Below are positions 52,376 through 60,767 of a DNA stretch of 64,000 bases, in pieces. Source of the DNA: Blastococcus haudaquaticus (GTDB lineage Bacteria > Actinomycetota > Actinomycetes > Mycobacteriales > Geodermatophilaceae); assembly GCF_900230285.1 (NCBI RefSeq), contig NZ_OCNK01000004.1:1-64000 (forward strand), read 5' to 3'. The notes under the pieces were generated by a model, which saw only the letters and a program-made list of their open reading frames with translations, had not been told where the DNA came from and ran no database searches. How positions within the stretch are numbered: the stretch's first letter is position 1; every line of letters starts with the position of its first letter. Position numbers and translations under genes: made by a program.

Positions 52376-52957
52376 ATGGCGCGACAGCAGGGTGCCCCGA
52401 TGCGGGCGGCCAGGGAGCGGGACCTCCACCTGGAGCAGGTCCGCGCGTACCGGTTCCTCGCCGGACAGGGGCCCAAGCGCCGGGCCACCTCCGTGCCTGC
52501 GCCGCTGCGGTACTGGCAGTACGACCTCCCGCGCGTCACGCCCGTCCTGTTCACGGTCGTGGTCGTCGTCATCTGGCTGGCCGTCTTCGCGTGGGGCGGC
52601 GGGCGGGCCGCGCTGCTGGACGAGGCGCCGCTGGCCCTGGGCCTCGGCCTGCTGGTGCTGCTGTGCAACGTCGGCCGGCTCACGATCTCGGCGCACGGCA
52701 TGTCCCTGGACGTCGGCGCCACCCGCACCCCGCCGTCCGGCGTCGTCCCGCTGGTCCTCGTGCGGGGGGTGCGCCTCGGACATCCGCCGGAGGACTGGCC
52801 GACGGCGGCCCGCCGCGGCGGCTGGCTGCCCGGCCGCACCCGCGTCTCGGTCCGCCACGGCAGCGTGGACGGCGGGACCGAGGAGACCGTCACCCGGTGG
52901 GTGCGCGACCCGGATGCCTTCGCGAAGGCGCTGGGACGCCCGCTGCCGCGACCGTGA
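52376..52957 (+). CDS. Hypothetical membrane protein
   Basis: The 193-residue protein has two adjacent transmembrane helices (VTPVLFTVVVVVIWLAVFAW and PLALGLGLLVLLCNVGRL), then a soluble C-terminal domain with ISAHGMSLDVGATRTPPSGVVPLVLVRGVRLGHPPEDWP (PH-like strands) and RTRVSVRHGS. This is similar to small bPH2-type membrane proteins, but the match is weak. ATG 52376 is preferred over ATG 52364, because GATGAT (52363-52368) would be a -10 box 7 bases upstream. Its stop overlaps the next GTG. The pair is inserted between era and the cytidine-deaminase-like gene, against the flow of the neighbouring operon. Confidence 0.72.
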   Translation: MARQQGAPMRAARERDLHLEQVRAYRFLAGQGPKRRATSVPAPLRYWQYDLPRVTPVLFTVVVVVIWLAVFAWGGGRAALLDEAPLALGLGLLVLLCNVGRLTISAHGMSLDVGATRTPPSGVVPLVLVRGVRLGHPPEDWPTAARRGGWLPGRTRVSVRHGSVDGGTEETVTRWVRDPDAFAKALGRPLPRP

Positions 52958-53463
52958 CCGACGCGATCGAGCTGAGCACCGGCGACCTCCGCGCTGTCAC
53001 GGCCTTCGCCGCCGGGAGCGCCCAGGACGTCCTGGCGCTCTTCGAAACGACGCACCCGGGCGACCGGCGCCCGCGCGAGGCCATCGACGCCGCGCGGGCC
53101 TTCGCCGGGGGAGGCCGGCGCGGGAAGGCGCTGCGGGACACCGCGTGGGCGGCGCTCCGGGCCGCCCGGGAGGCGGGCACCCCGGCCGCCGAGCACGCGG
53201 CGCGCTCGGCGATGGCCGCGGCCGGGGCCGCCTACCTGCACCCCTTGGCCGACGCGCACCAGGTCAAGCACATCCTGGGGGCGGCGGCCCACGCGGCGCG
53301 GGCGGCAGAGCTCACGTCCGGCGACGCCGCCGACCACCTGGCGCGCGCGTGCCGGCGGGCCACCCCGGCCGTGGTCGATGTGCTCGGGCGCTACCCCGCG
53401 GCGCCGCCCGTGGGCGGACGCGTCGGCGAGCTGATCCGGCAGCTGGACGGTGCGCTCCGCTAG
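52954..53463 (+). CDS. Putative immunity-protein-like (Imm5-like) alpha-helical protein
   Basis: The 169-residue, Ala-rich all-helical protein has the pattern DLRAVTAFAAGSAQDVLALFETTHPGDRRPREAIDAARAFA and later AAAGAAYLHPLADAHQVKHILGAAAHAARAAEL, ending TPAVVDVLGRYPAAPP. Proteins of this pattern are annotated as putative immunity proteins. Some databases label them SbcC, which the size does not support. No toxin gene lies beside it. GTG 52954 overlaps the membrane-protein stop (GTGA). The end overlaps the convergent cytidine-deaminase-like gene by 4 bases. Confidence 0.75.
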   Translation: MTDAIELSTGDLRAVTAFAAGSAQDVLALFETTHPGDRRPREAIDAARAFAGGGRRGKALRDTAWAALRAAREAGTPAAEHAARSAMAAAGAAYLHPLADAHQVKHILGAAAHAARAAELTSGDAADHLARACRRATPAVVDVLGRYPAAPPVGGRVGELIRQLDGALR

Positions 53464-53798
53464 ACCGTGGCGCGCAGGTTCCCGTCGGGACCGGCCAGGT
53501 GCACCGGCGCCGACGGCGCGAGGTCACGGACGGCGGCCCGCCCGGCGGCGTCCACGTCGTCGCCCGTCGAGACGATCGCCGCGGCCTCCAGGCCCTCGAC
53601 CCCGCTGGACACCGCGGCAGCGACCGCGGCCTGGAGCGCGGAGAGCGTCAACGACGGGAGCGACACGGTCGCGGCCAGGTAGGTGCGGCCGTCGGTGTCG
53701 CGGACGGCGGCACCCTCGGCCGCACCGGTGCGGCTCCGGGCGGACCGGGCGAGGGTGACCAGCTTCGCGTCTTCGGGATCGAGGTCGGGCGCATCCAT
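53460..53798 (-). CDS. Cytidine-deaminase-like protein without zinc ligands
   Basis: The 112-residue protein has the cytidine deaminase fold pattern (LVTLARSARSRTGAAEGAAVRDTDGRTYLAATVSLPSLTLSALQAAVAAA), but the CAE zinc/catalytic motif reads SAL and the later PCxxC pair is missing. It therefore cannot be a standard deaminase. Mycobacterium has a similar protein at the same place between era and the CorC-type gene (Rv2365c), so the inactive form seems to be conserved. Start ATG 53798, or GTG 53807 three codons earlier. Its role may be structural or regulatory. Confidence 0.8.
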   Translation of the reverse strand: MDAPDLDPEDAKLVTLARSARSRTGAAEGAAVRDTDGRTYLAATVSLPSLTLSALQAAVAAAVSSGVEGLEAAAIVSTGDDVDAAGRAAVRDLAPSAPVHLAGPDGNLRATV

Positions 53799-53813
53799 GT
53801 CAGGCACGGGGCG

Positions 53814-55169
53814 TCAGCTTTCCACCGGGGCAGGCTCCTCGTAGCGGGTGGCCCCCCGACCGGAGGACCCGCGCGGCTCGGCGCTCTCGTCCTCGGCCGG
53901 CTGCTCGACGCGGCGGACCAGCATCGTGTCGATGCGGTTCCGGCGCCCGCCGGTGCTCTCGGCCATGAGCCACAGGCCGCCGATCTCCGCGGCGGAACCC
54001 TCGATGGGCACCCGGCCGAGCTCGCGGGCCAGCAGGCCGCCGACGGTCTCGACGTCGTCGTCCTCGGGCAGCTCGACGCCGAACAGCTCGGCGAGGTCCT
54101 CGACCGGAAGCCGGGCGGTGACCCGCATCGACCCGTCGGGCAGCTCCTCGACCGGCGGGCGCTGGAAGGCGTCGTGCTCGTCGGCGATCTCGCCGACGAT
54201 CTCTTCGAGGATGTCCTCGATGGTGAGCAGGCCGGCGAAGCCGCCGTACTCGTCGACCACGATCGCGATGTGGATGCGCCGTGCCTGCATGTCCCGCAGC
54301 AGCTCGTCGACCGGCTTGGATTCCGGCACGAAGGCCGGCGTCCGCATCAGCTCCTCGACCTTGGGCCCGCGCTGGTCGGTGCTGTTCTGCGACCGGCGGA
54401 CGAGGTCCTTGAGGTAGACGACGCCGACGACGTCGTCGACGTTCTCGCCGATGACCGGGATGCGGCTGAAGCCGCTGCGCAGGGCCAGCGCGAGCGCCTG
54501 GCGCACCGTCTTGTGCCGCTCGATGTAGACGACGTCCGTGCGCGGCACCATGACCTCGCGGGCGATGGTGTCGCCCAGCTCGAACACCGAGTGGATCATG
54601 TTCCGCTCGCCGGACTCCACCACCCCGCGCTCCTCGGCCATGTCGACCAGCTCTCGCAGCTCGACCTCCGAGGAGAACGGGCCGTCGCGGAAGCCCCGGC
54701 CGGGCGTGATCGCGTTGCCGACCAGGATGAGCAGCGTCGCCACCGGGCCGAGCACGCGCCCGAGCAGCCTCACGACGCCGGCCGTGGCCAGCGCGGTGCT
54801 GTACGCGTGCTGCCGGCCCAGGGTGCGCGGACCGACGCCGACGAGCACGTAGCTGATCACGGTCATCACCCCGGCCGCGGTGAGGAACGTCTGCCACCCG
54901 CCGCCCCAGAGGTCGTAGAGCACGACGGTGACCAGCACCGCGGCGACCATCTCGCAGACGATGCGCAGCAGGAGGAGCAGGGCGACGTGGCGGGCACGCT
55001 CGAGGACGACCTCCTCCAGGGCGGCCGCCCGCTTCACGCCGTCGCGGCGGAGCTCCTCGACCCGGGCCTTCGACACCCGCTGGAGGGCGGCGTCCATGGC
55101 CCCGAAGAGACCGGCGAGCGGGACGAGCAGGACCGCGACCACGAGCAGGGTGATCGCACCGGAGTCCAT
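53814..55169 (-). CDS. CorC/HlyC-type membrane protein with CBS pair (CNNM family)
   Basis: The 451-residue protein has an N-terminal DUF21 membrane domain of about four helices (TLLVVAVLLVPLAGLFGAMDAAL, VALLLLLRIVCEMVAAVLVTVV, then two more). Two CBS domains follow (REVMVPRTDVVYIERHKTV; MRTPAFVPESKPVDELLRDMQARRIHIAIVVDEYGGFAGLLTIEDILEEIVGEI) and a CorC-HlyC C-terminal domain. Such proteins are linked to Mg2+/Co2+ transport; the hemolysin name is historical. ATG 55169 is selected. An upstream frame overlaps ybeY. It is followed by the cytidine-deaminase-like gene. Confidence 0.94.
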   Translation of the reverse strand: MDSGAITLLVVAVLLVPLAGLFGAMDAALQRVSKARVEELRRDGVKRAAALEEVVLERARHVALLLLLRIVCEMVAAVLVTVVLYDLWGGGWQTFLTAAGVMTVISYVLVGVGPRTLGRQHAYSTALATAGVVRLLGRVLGPVATLLILVGNAITPGRGFRDGPFSSEVELRELVDMAEERGVVESGERNMIHSVFELGDTIAREVMVPRTDVVYIERHKTVRQALALALRSGFSRIPVIGENVDDVVGVVYLKDLVRRSQNSTDQRGPKVEELMRTPAFVPESKPVDELLRDMQARRIHIAIVVDEYGGFAGLLTIEDILEEIVGEIADEHDAFQRPPVEELPDGSMRVTARLPVEDLAELFGVELPEDDDVETVGGLLARELGRVPIEGSAAEIGGLWLMAESTGGRRNRIDTMLVRRVEQPAEDESAEPRGSSGRGATRYEEPAPVES

Positions 55170-55182
55170 CAGGCTCTGCCCA

Positions 55183-55683
55183 TCAGGCGCGCGGCTCCCG
55201 GGTCGCGGGCTCACCGGTCACCGGTTGACGGGGAGCGGCTCGCCAGCCCTCGATGAGCTTCTGCTGGAGACCGAACATCTCCTTCTCCTCCTCCGGCTCC
55301 ATGTGGTCGTAGCCGAGGAGGTGCAGCACGCCGTGCGTGGCCAGCAGGATCAGCTCGTCGTCCATGGTGTGCCCCGCAGCGCGTGCCTGGCGGACCGCCA
55401 CGGCTGGGCACAGGACGACGTCACCGAGCAGGGCGGGGCCGGGTTCGGGGTCGTCGGGACGGGCGGTGTCGAGCTCGTCCATGGGGAAGGCGAGGACGTC
55501 GGTCGGGCCCTTCTCCCCCATCCAGCGCTCGTGCAGGCTGCTCATGTACTCGACGTCGACGCAGAGCACCGACAGCTCGGCCATGGGGTTGACCTGCATC
55601 TCGCCGAGCACGAACCGGCAGATGGCGGCCAGCTCGGCCTCGTCCACGGCGATCTCGGACTCGTTCGCCACCTCGACGGGCAC
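55183..55683 (-). CDS. ybeY: Endoribonuclease YbeY (rRNA maturation)
   Basis: The 166-residue zinc metalloprotein processes the 3' end of 16S rRNA and takes part in ribosome quality control. The zinc site [20 protein letters not shown] carries all three His. [31 protein letters not shown] is also typical. GTG 55683 has AGGGGAG 9 bases upstream. It lies between phoH (5 bases upstream) and the CorC-type gene, the conserved bacterial order. Confidence 0.95.
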   Translation of the reverse strand: MPVEVANESEIAVDEAELAAICRFVLGEMQVNPMAELSVLCVDVEYMSSLHERWMGEKGPTDVLAFPMDELDTARPDDPEPGPALLGDVVLCPAVAVRQARAAGHTMDDELILLATHGVLHLLGYDHMEPEEEKEMFGLQQKLIEGWRAAPRQPVTGEPATREPRA

Positions 55684-55688
55684 GCCGG

Positions 55689-56795
55689 TCAGCTCCCCTG
55701 GCGGCGCGGTCGGGACGTCCGGACCGGTGCGCTCGCACCCGGCCGGGCGGCGGTGGGCTGCCGGGTGGCGTCCCACCGCTCGTAGGCGTCGACGATGTTC
55801 CCGACCAGCCGGTGCCGGACGACGTCGGTGCTGGTCAGGTTGGCGAAGTGCACGTCGTCGATGCCGTCGAGGATCTCGCGCACGATCTTGAGCCCGCTCT
55901 GCGCACCACCGGGCAGGTCCACCTGCGTGACGTCACCGGTGACGACGATCTTGGACCCGAAGCCGAGCCGGGTGAGGAACATCTTCATCTGCTCGGCGGT
56001 GGTGTTCTGGGCCTCGTCGAGGATCACGAACGCGTCGTTGAGCGTGCGCCCGCGCATGTAGGCCAGCGGGGCGACCTCGATCGTGCCCGAGGCCATCAGC
56101 TTCGGGATCGACTCCGGGTCGACCATGTCGTGCAGCGCGTCGTACAGGGGCCGCAGGTAGGGGTCGATCTTCTCGCTCAGCGTCCCGGGCAGGTAGCCCA
56201 GGCGTTCGCCGGCCTCGACCGCCGGGCGGGTCAGGATGATCCGGTTGACTTGCTTGGTCTGCAGCGCCTGCACGGCCTTGGCCATGGCCAGGTACGTCTT
56301 GCCGGTACCGGCCGGGCCGATGCCGAAGACGATGGTGTGCTCGTCGATGGCGTCGACGTAGCGCTTCTGGTTCAGCGTCTTGGGCCGGATGGTGCGGCCC
56401 CGGCGGCTGATGATGTCGAGGCTGAGGACGTCGGCCGGGCGCTCGGACCCGCCGCTCTTCAGCATCGCGATGACCCGGCGGACCGAGTCGGGGCGCAGCT
56501 GCTGACCGGTGCCGATGAGCGCGATCAGCTCGTCGAAGACGCGGACGGCGAAGGCGTTGTCGGCCGGCTGCCCGGTGACGGCGATCTCGTTGCCGCGCAC
56601 GTGCACGTCGGCGTCGACCTCGGTCTCGACGAGACGGAGGAGTTCGTCGGCCGACCCGAGGAGGGCGACCATCGGGACGGAGTCGGGGACGGTGATGGTG
56701 GCCCGGACCGGCGGAGGGGCCTGACCGGACGGAGCGGGCGAACCGGCTCGGGCGACGTCCGCGGCGGCGGCCTGCGCGGACGCCTCACGGGACAT
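55689..56795 (-). CDS. phoH: PhoH-family ATPase
   Basis: The 368-residue protein has an N-terminal KH-like region ([33 protein letters not shown]) and a PhoH ATPase domain with Walker [34 protein letters not shown] and Walker [23 protein letters not shown]. PhoH-like proteins are thought to act on RNA with YbeY. The ATG at 56795 is used. A TTG at 56837, 14 codons earlier and after a purine-rich stretch, is a possible alternative. It is first gene of the phoH-ybeY-CorC-CDA-like operon. Confidence 0.94.
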   Translation of the reverse strand: MSREASAQAAAADVARAGSPAPSGQAPPPVRATITVPDSVPMVALLGSADELLRLVETEVDADVHVRGNEIAVTGQPADNAFAVRVFDELIALIGTGQQLRPDSVRRVIAMLKSGGSERPADVLSLDIISRRGRTIRPKTLNQKRYVDAIDEHTIVFGIGPAGTGKTYLAMAKAVQALQTKQVNRIILTRPAVEAGERLGYLPGTLSEKIDPYLRPLYDALHDMVDPESIPKLMASGTIEVAPLAYMRGRTLNDAFVILDEAQNTTAEQMKMFLTRLGFGSKIVVTGDVTQVDLPGGAQSGLKIVREILDGIDDVHFANLTSTDVVRHRLVGNIVDAYERWDATRQPTAARPGASAPVRTSRPRRQGS

Positions 56796-56968
56796 GTGGG
56801 CACCCGGCGCGGGGACGCCTGGGGAGGTGTCGGGCAAGAACCCTCGACCCTGCCTTCCTGAAAGGAGACGAACGGACCGGTCGAGTCTACCCGCGCAGAG
56901 CCACCGGAATCCTCGCTTCGCCCGGGAGTACCCGGCTCCGGGGCATGTGTCCGGTCACCTGGCCGCTA

Positions 56969-57796
56969 CTACCGGCCCGAGTACGTCGCCTTGCCGGGGC
57001 CCTCGGTGAGGAAGGAGGCGACGGCGCCGCGCAGGTCCTCGGTGGCGAACAGGGCGCCGGACACCTCGGGGACCAGGGCGTCCGCCGCGCGGGCGCCGTT
57101 GCGGACCGTGGCCGCGACGAGCTGCTTGGTGGCCGCGTGCGCGACCGTCGGCCCCGCGGCGACCCGGTGGGCGTACGCCCGCGCCGCGGCGGCGAAGCCC
57201 TCGTCGGGCAGCACCCGGTTGACCACGTTCCACCGCTCCAGGACGGCGGCCGGGTAGCGCTCGCCGGTGAAGACCAGCTCCCGCGCCCGTGCCGGCCCGG
57301 CCCGTTCGGCCAGCCGCTGCGGCCCACCCATCGACGGCGTGAGGCCGACGACGATCTCCACCAGGCCGAACGACGCCTTCTCCGCGGCGAACAGGACGTC
57401 GCAGGCCAGCGCCAGCTCGAACGCTGCGGTGAGCGTGAGCCCGTGGGCGGCGAAGACCGTCGGGACGGGCAGGTCCTCGATCGTCTGGGAGACCGTCAGC
57501 AGCCGCGCCCACAGCTCCGCGCCCCGCTGCGCCGGGTCGGGGCCTTCGGCGATGTCCCGGAAGTAGGTCACGTCCACGCCGCCGGAGACGACCTTGCCGC
57601 GGGCCTCGAACAGGACCGCCCGCGCCCGGTCCTGGCGCGCCGGGTCCGTGAGGCCGACCAGCTCGGCGGCCACCGCTTCCAGCGCGTCGAACGTCGGCCC
57701 GTCGAACAGGTTGAGCGGCGGGTTGTCCAGGACGACGACGGCGACATCGCCGTCCCGCTCGATGCGGAGGGGTCCAGGCCTGTCGACGTCGGTCAT
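56969..57796 (-). CDS. Enoyl-CoA hydratase/isomerase family protein
   Basis: The 275-residue crotonase-fold protein has the N-terminal strand VAVVVLDNPPLNLFDGPTFDALE, the oxyanion loops ARGKVVSGGVDVTYF and GLTLTAAFELALACD, and LVEIVVGLTPSMGGPQRLAERAG, with a C-terminal helical end. Only one of the two catalytic Glu residues of hydratases is easily placed (VEIVVG), so an isomerase or hydrolase activity is also possible. Start ATG 57796. It is 20 bases after the HIT gene end on the same strand, so a shared transcript is plausible. Confidence 0.88.
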   Translation of the reverse strand: MTDVDRPGPLRIERDGDVAVVVLDNPPLNLFDGPTFDALEAVAAELVGLTDPARQDRARAVLFEARGKVVSGGVDVTYFRDIAEGPDPAQRGAELWARLLTVSQTIEDLPVPTVFAAHGLTLTAAFELALACDVLFAAEKASFGLVEIVVGLTPSMGGPQRLAERAGPARARELVFTGERYPAAVLERWNVVNRVLPDEGFAAAARAYAHRVAAGPTVAHAATKQLVAATVRNGARAADALVPEVSGALFATEDLRGAVASFLTEGPGKATYSGR

Positions 57797-57815
57797 GCCG
57801 CGATCCTCGCAGGGG

Positions 57816-58175
57816 TCAGCCGGGCGGCCACCCGAGGCCCCGGCCGCCCAGCACGTGCAGGTGGACGTGGTGCACGGTCTGCCCCGCCTGCGGGCCGGTG
57901 TTGGCGACCAGCCGGTAGCCGGGCTCGGCGTTCCCGTCGGCGACCAGCCCCTCCTGCGTCGCGACGGCGTGGGCGCCGGCCACCACGTCGGCGAGCAGCT
58001 CCGGGTCGGCGGTGACCAGCGCGCCCGCCGTCGCGTGGTGCTCCTTGGGGATGACCAGGACGTGCGTGGGCGCCTGCGGGTTGATGTCGCGGAAGGCGAG
58101 CACGCGGTCGGTCTCGTGGACGACGTCGGCGGGGATCTCGCCGGCGACCATGCGGCAGAAGAGGCAGTCGGTCAC
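57816..58175 (-). CDS. HIT-family nucleotide-binding protein (HinT type)
   Basis: The 119-residue protein has the histidine triad near the C terminus (TVHHVHLHVLGGRGLGWPPG) and the N-terminal CLFCRMVAGEIPADVVHETDRVLAFRDINPQAPTHVLVIPKEHHAT pattern of HinT. These enzymes hydrolyse nucleoside phosphoramidates. The CxxC is intact and may bind zinc. GTG 58175 is the start. It is 10 bases downstream of the livF end, but is probably separately controlled. Confidence 0.95.
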   Translation of the reverse strand: MTDCLFCRMVAGEIPADVVHETDRVLAFRDINPQAPTHVLVIPKEHHATAGALVTADPELLADVVAGAHAVATQEGLVADGNAEPGYRLVANTGPQAGQTVHHVHLHVLGGRGLGWPPG

Positions 58176-58185
58176 GGCGTCGACC

Positions 58186-58944
58186 CTAGAGCCCGCCGTG
58201 CTGGGTGGGACCGTCCCGCCGTCGGGAGTCGGTGTCGACCCCCAGGTAGGCCTCGACGATCCGCTCGTCGGCGAGCAGGTCCGCGGCGGGACCGGAGTGG
58301 ACCACCTCCCCCGTCTGCAGCACGTACCCGTGGTCGGCGGCACGGAGGGCCCGGCGGGCGTTCTGTTCGACCAGCACGACGGTGGTGCCCGACGCCCGGA
58401 TCTCCTCGATGACGCGGAACACCTCGTCGACGATCTTCGGGGCCAGCCCCATCGACGGCTCGTCCATGAGCATCACCGCGGGCTCTGCGACGAGGGCCCG
58501 GGCGATCGCCAGCATCTGCTGCTCACCGCCGGACAGCGCCCCGGCGGGCAGTGCGCGGCGCTCGGCCAGCACCGGGAAACGGTCGTACATCGCCGTGATC
58601 GACTTCTGCGCCGTTCCCCCGGTGTGCCAGGCCCCCATCTGCAGGTTGTCCTCGATGGTGAGGGTGGCCAGGATCTGGCGTCCCTCGGGAACCTGCACCA
58701 GGCCCCTCTTCACGAGAGCGTGCGCAGGCGTCCGGGTGATGTCCTGTCCCCGGAAGGTGATGCGCCCTCCGGCCGGGCGCAGCATCCCGGAGACGGCGTT
58801 GATCACCGAGGACTTCCCTGCGCCGTTCGCGCCGACGAGCGTCACGAGGGATCCCTGCTCGGCCTCGAACGAGACGCCTCGGACGGCCTGGACTCGCCCA
58901 TAGCTGACCCGCAGGTCCTCGACGCTGAGGATGGGGTCGCTCAC
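58186..58944 (-). CDS. livF: Branched-chain amino acid-type ABC transporter ATPase (LivF)
   Basis: The 252-residue ATPase has Walker A LVGANGAGKSSVINAV, the LivF-specific VPEGRQILATLTIEDNL, signature LSGGEQQMLAIARAL, Walker B VMLMDEPSMGLAP and H-loop LVEQNARRALRAAD. It pairs with the LivG-like domain fused to the permease. The C-terminal tail is extended (DTDSRRRDGPTQHGGL). GTG 58944 overlaps the stop of the livM-livG gene. It is last gene of the importer operon. Confidence 0.95.
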   Translation of the reverse strand: MSDPILSVEDLRVSYGRVQAVRGVSFEAEQGSLVTLVGANGAGKSSVINAVSGMLRPAGGRITFRGQDITRTPAHALVKRGLVQVPEGRQILATLTIEDNLQMGAWHTGGTAQKSITAMYDRFPVLAERRALPAGALSGGEQQMLAIARALVAEPAVMLMDEPSMGLAPKIVDEVFRVIEEIRASGTTVVLVEQNARRALRAADHGYVLQTGEVVHSGPAADLLADERIVEAYLGVDTDSRRRDGPTQHGGL

Positions 58945-60767
58945 GTCGCATCCCTCGATGTCGTGTCCGGTGGTTCCAGCGTGCCGGCTGCACTCGGGCC
59001 CACGTTCGTGACCGCGCCCGCCGGAGCATTCTGGGCGGCGCCACCGGTCGGGTCGTCGAGGGTGCCCTCGGCGATCGACCCCGTCACCGGCTCGTGGTCC
59101 TCGGTGCCGAGGTAGGCCTCGATGACCGCCGGGTCAGCAGCGATCTCCTCGGGGGTACCGCTGGCGATCACCTCCCCGAAGTTCAACACCACCACGCGCG
59201 TGCAGGTCTCGAGGACCATGCCGACGTTGTGCTCGATGAAGAGGATGGTCAGGCCGTCCGCGGCCAGCGACGTGATGAGCGCCGACAGCTTCGCCGCCTC
59301 GACGTGGTTCATGCCGGCGGCCGGCTCGTCGAGGATCAGCAGGGAGGGCTCGGAGGCCAAGGCCCGCGCGATCTCCAACCGGCGCTGGTCGCCGTAGGAC
59401 AGGGACGACGCCCGGTTGCCCGCCAGGTCGCCCAGTCCCACGCGGTTCAGGCACCGGGCCGCGTGCTCCAGGGCCGCCCGTTCGTCGCGACGCGACGAGG
59501 GCAGCCACAGCAGCCGCCGCAGGAACGTGGGCCGGCTGACGAGGTGGCCGCCGACCAGCACGTTCTCCAGCGCCGAGAGGCGGTTGAACAGCTTGGAGTG
59601 CTGGAACGTGCGGCTCACACCCGCCCCGGCCAGCTTGTGCACCGGCGTCCGGCCGATGCTCGCCCCGAGCACCGTGGCGCTCCCGGAGCTGGGCGGCACC
59701 AGGCCGCTGATCATGTTCACCAGGGTCGTCTTGCCGGCCCCGTTGGGACCGATCAGCCCGACGACCTCGCCGGCGCGGATCTCCAGGTCGATGTCCCGGA
59801 CGGCGTGGACGCCGCCGTACTCCTTGCCCAGCCCGGCCAGCGTCGCGACCGTCTCGCCGGCGGCCGGGTGACGCCGGGCGGCCAGGTGCGCGCCGCGGTC
59901 GCCGTCCCCGCCGTCGGACTGCGGCATCCGGGTGCGCCGCGGGATGAGGCTGGCCAGGCCGCCGGGCAGGAACAGGATCACCACGAGGAGCAGCAGGCTG
60001 GCGAGGAAGGGGCGGATCCATCCCGCTTCGACCCCGACCGCGCGCTGGATCTCCGGGATCATGGTCTGGAAGCCGCTGCCCAGCAACGGGCCGAGGAACA
60101 TGGTCGAGCCGCCCAGGACGGCGGTCACCAGGCCCTCGACGGCAGCGACGAAGTCGAAGTCGCCCGGCGCGATGAGCCGGACGTAGTAGGCGTAGAGGAC
60201 GCCGTACAGGCCGGCGACCGCACCGGAGGTCACGAACGCCGCGAGCCGGTGCCGCCCCACGTCGATGCCCATCGACCGGGCGGCGAGCTCGTCCTCGCGG
60301 ATGGCCTCCAGCGCACGGCCGTACCGGGACCGCCCCATCCGCCAGAACCAGTAGGCGACGACGGCGAGCGCCGTCCAGGCCATCCCGACGGTGAGGATGC
60401 GGGGCACGGCGAGCCCCTGCGCGCCGCCGGTCCACTCCTGGTTGAGCAGCACGATGCGCACCGCCTCGGCGAACCCGAGGGTGGCGATGGCAAGGAAGAC
60501 GCCGCGCAGGTGCATCGTGGGCAGCCCGAGGACGACGGAGGCCAGGGCGCCCACGGCCATGCCGAGCACGACGGCGATCAGCAGCGCCGGCACGTCGCCG
60601 ACGTCGTCCCCGCTGGGGGCGAGGCTGGCGGCGGAGAACGCCGCGAGTGAGGCGAACCCGGCCTGCCCCAAGCTCAGCTGGCCGGCGATCAGGACGGCGT
60701 AGAACGAATAGGCGAATATCGCCCCGAGTGCGATGAAGGTCAGCGTGGTCGCGTACTCGAGCAGCAT
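58941..60767 (-). CDS. Fused branched-chain amino acid-type permease and ATPase (LivM-LivG)
   Basis: The 608-residue protein joins a LivM permease (residues about 1-320, roughly nine helices; LIAGQLSLGQAGFASLAAFSAA, HLRGVFLAIATLGFAEAVRI, REDELAARSMGIDVGRHRL) to a LivG ATPase after a polar linker. ATPase motifs are IGPNGAGKTTLVNMISG, SRTFQHSKLFNRLSALENVL, LSYGDQRRLEIARAL, LLILDEPAAGMNH and FIEHNVGMVLE. A further 45-residue Pro/Ala-rich tail follows. The substrate could be an amino acid, urea, amide or aromatic acid. ATG 60767 has GGGAGGT 3 bases upstream and shares a base with the livH stop. Confidence 0.93.
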   Translation of the reverse strand: MLLEYATTLTFIALGAIFAYSFYAVLIAGQLSLGQAGFASLAAFSAASLAPSGDDVGDVPALLIAVVLGMAVGALASVVLGLPTMHLRGVFLAIATLGFAEAVRIVLLNQEWTGGAQGLAVPRILTVGMAWTALAVVAYWFWRMGRSRYGRALEAIREDELAARSMGIDVGRHRLAAFVTSGAVAGLYGVLYAYYVRLIAPGDFDFVAAVEGLVTAVLGGSTMFLGPLLGSGFQTMIPEIQRAVGVEAGWIRPFLASLLLLVVILFLPGGLASLIPRRTRMPQSDGGDGDRGAHLAARRHPAAGETVATLAGLGKEYGGVHAVRDIDLEIRAGEVVGLIGPNGAGKTTLVNMISGLVPPSSGSATVLGASIGRTPVHKLAGAGVSRTFQHSKLFNRLSALENVLVGGHLVSRPTFLRRLLWLPSSRRDERAALEHAARCLNRVGLGDLAGNRASSLSYGDQRRLEIARALASEPSLLILDEPAAGMNHVEAAKLSALITSLAADGLTILFIEHNVGMVLETCTRVVVLNFGEVIASGTPEEIAADPAVIEAYLGTEDHEPVTGSIAEGTLDDPTGGAAQNAPAGAVTNVGPSAAGTLEPPDTTSRDAT

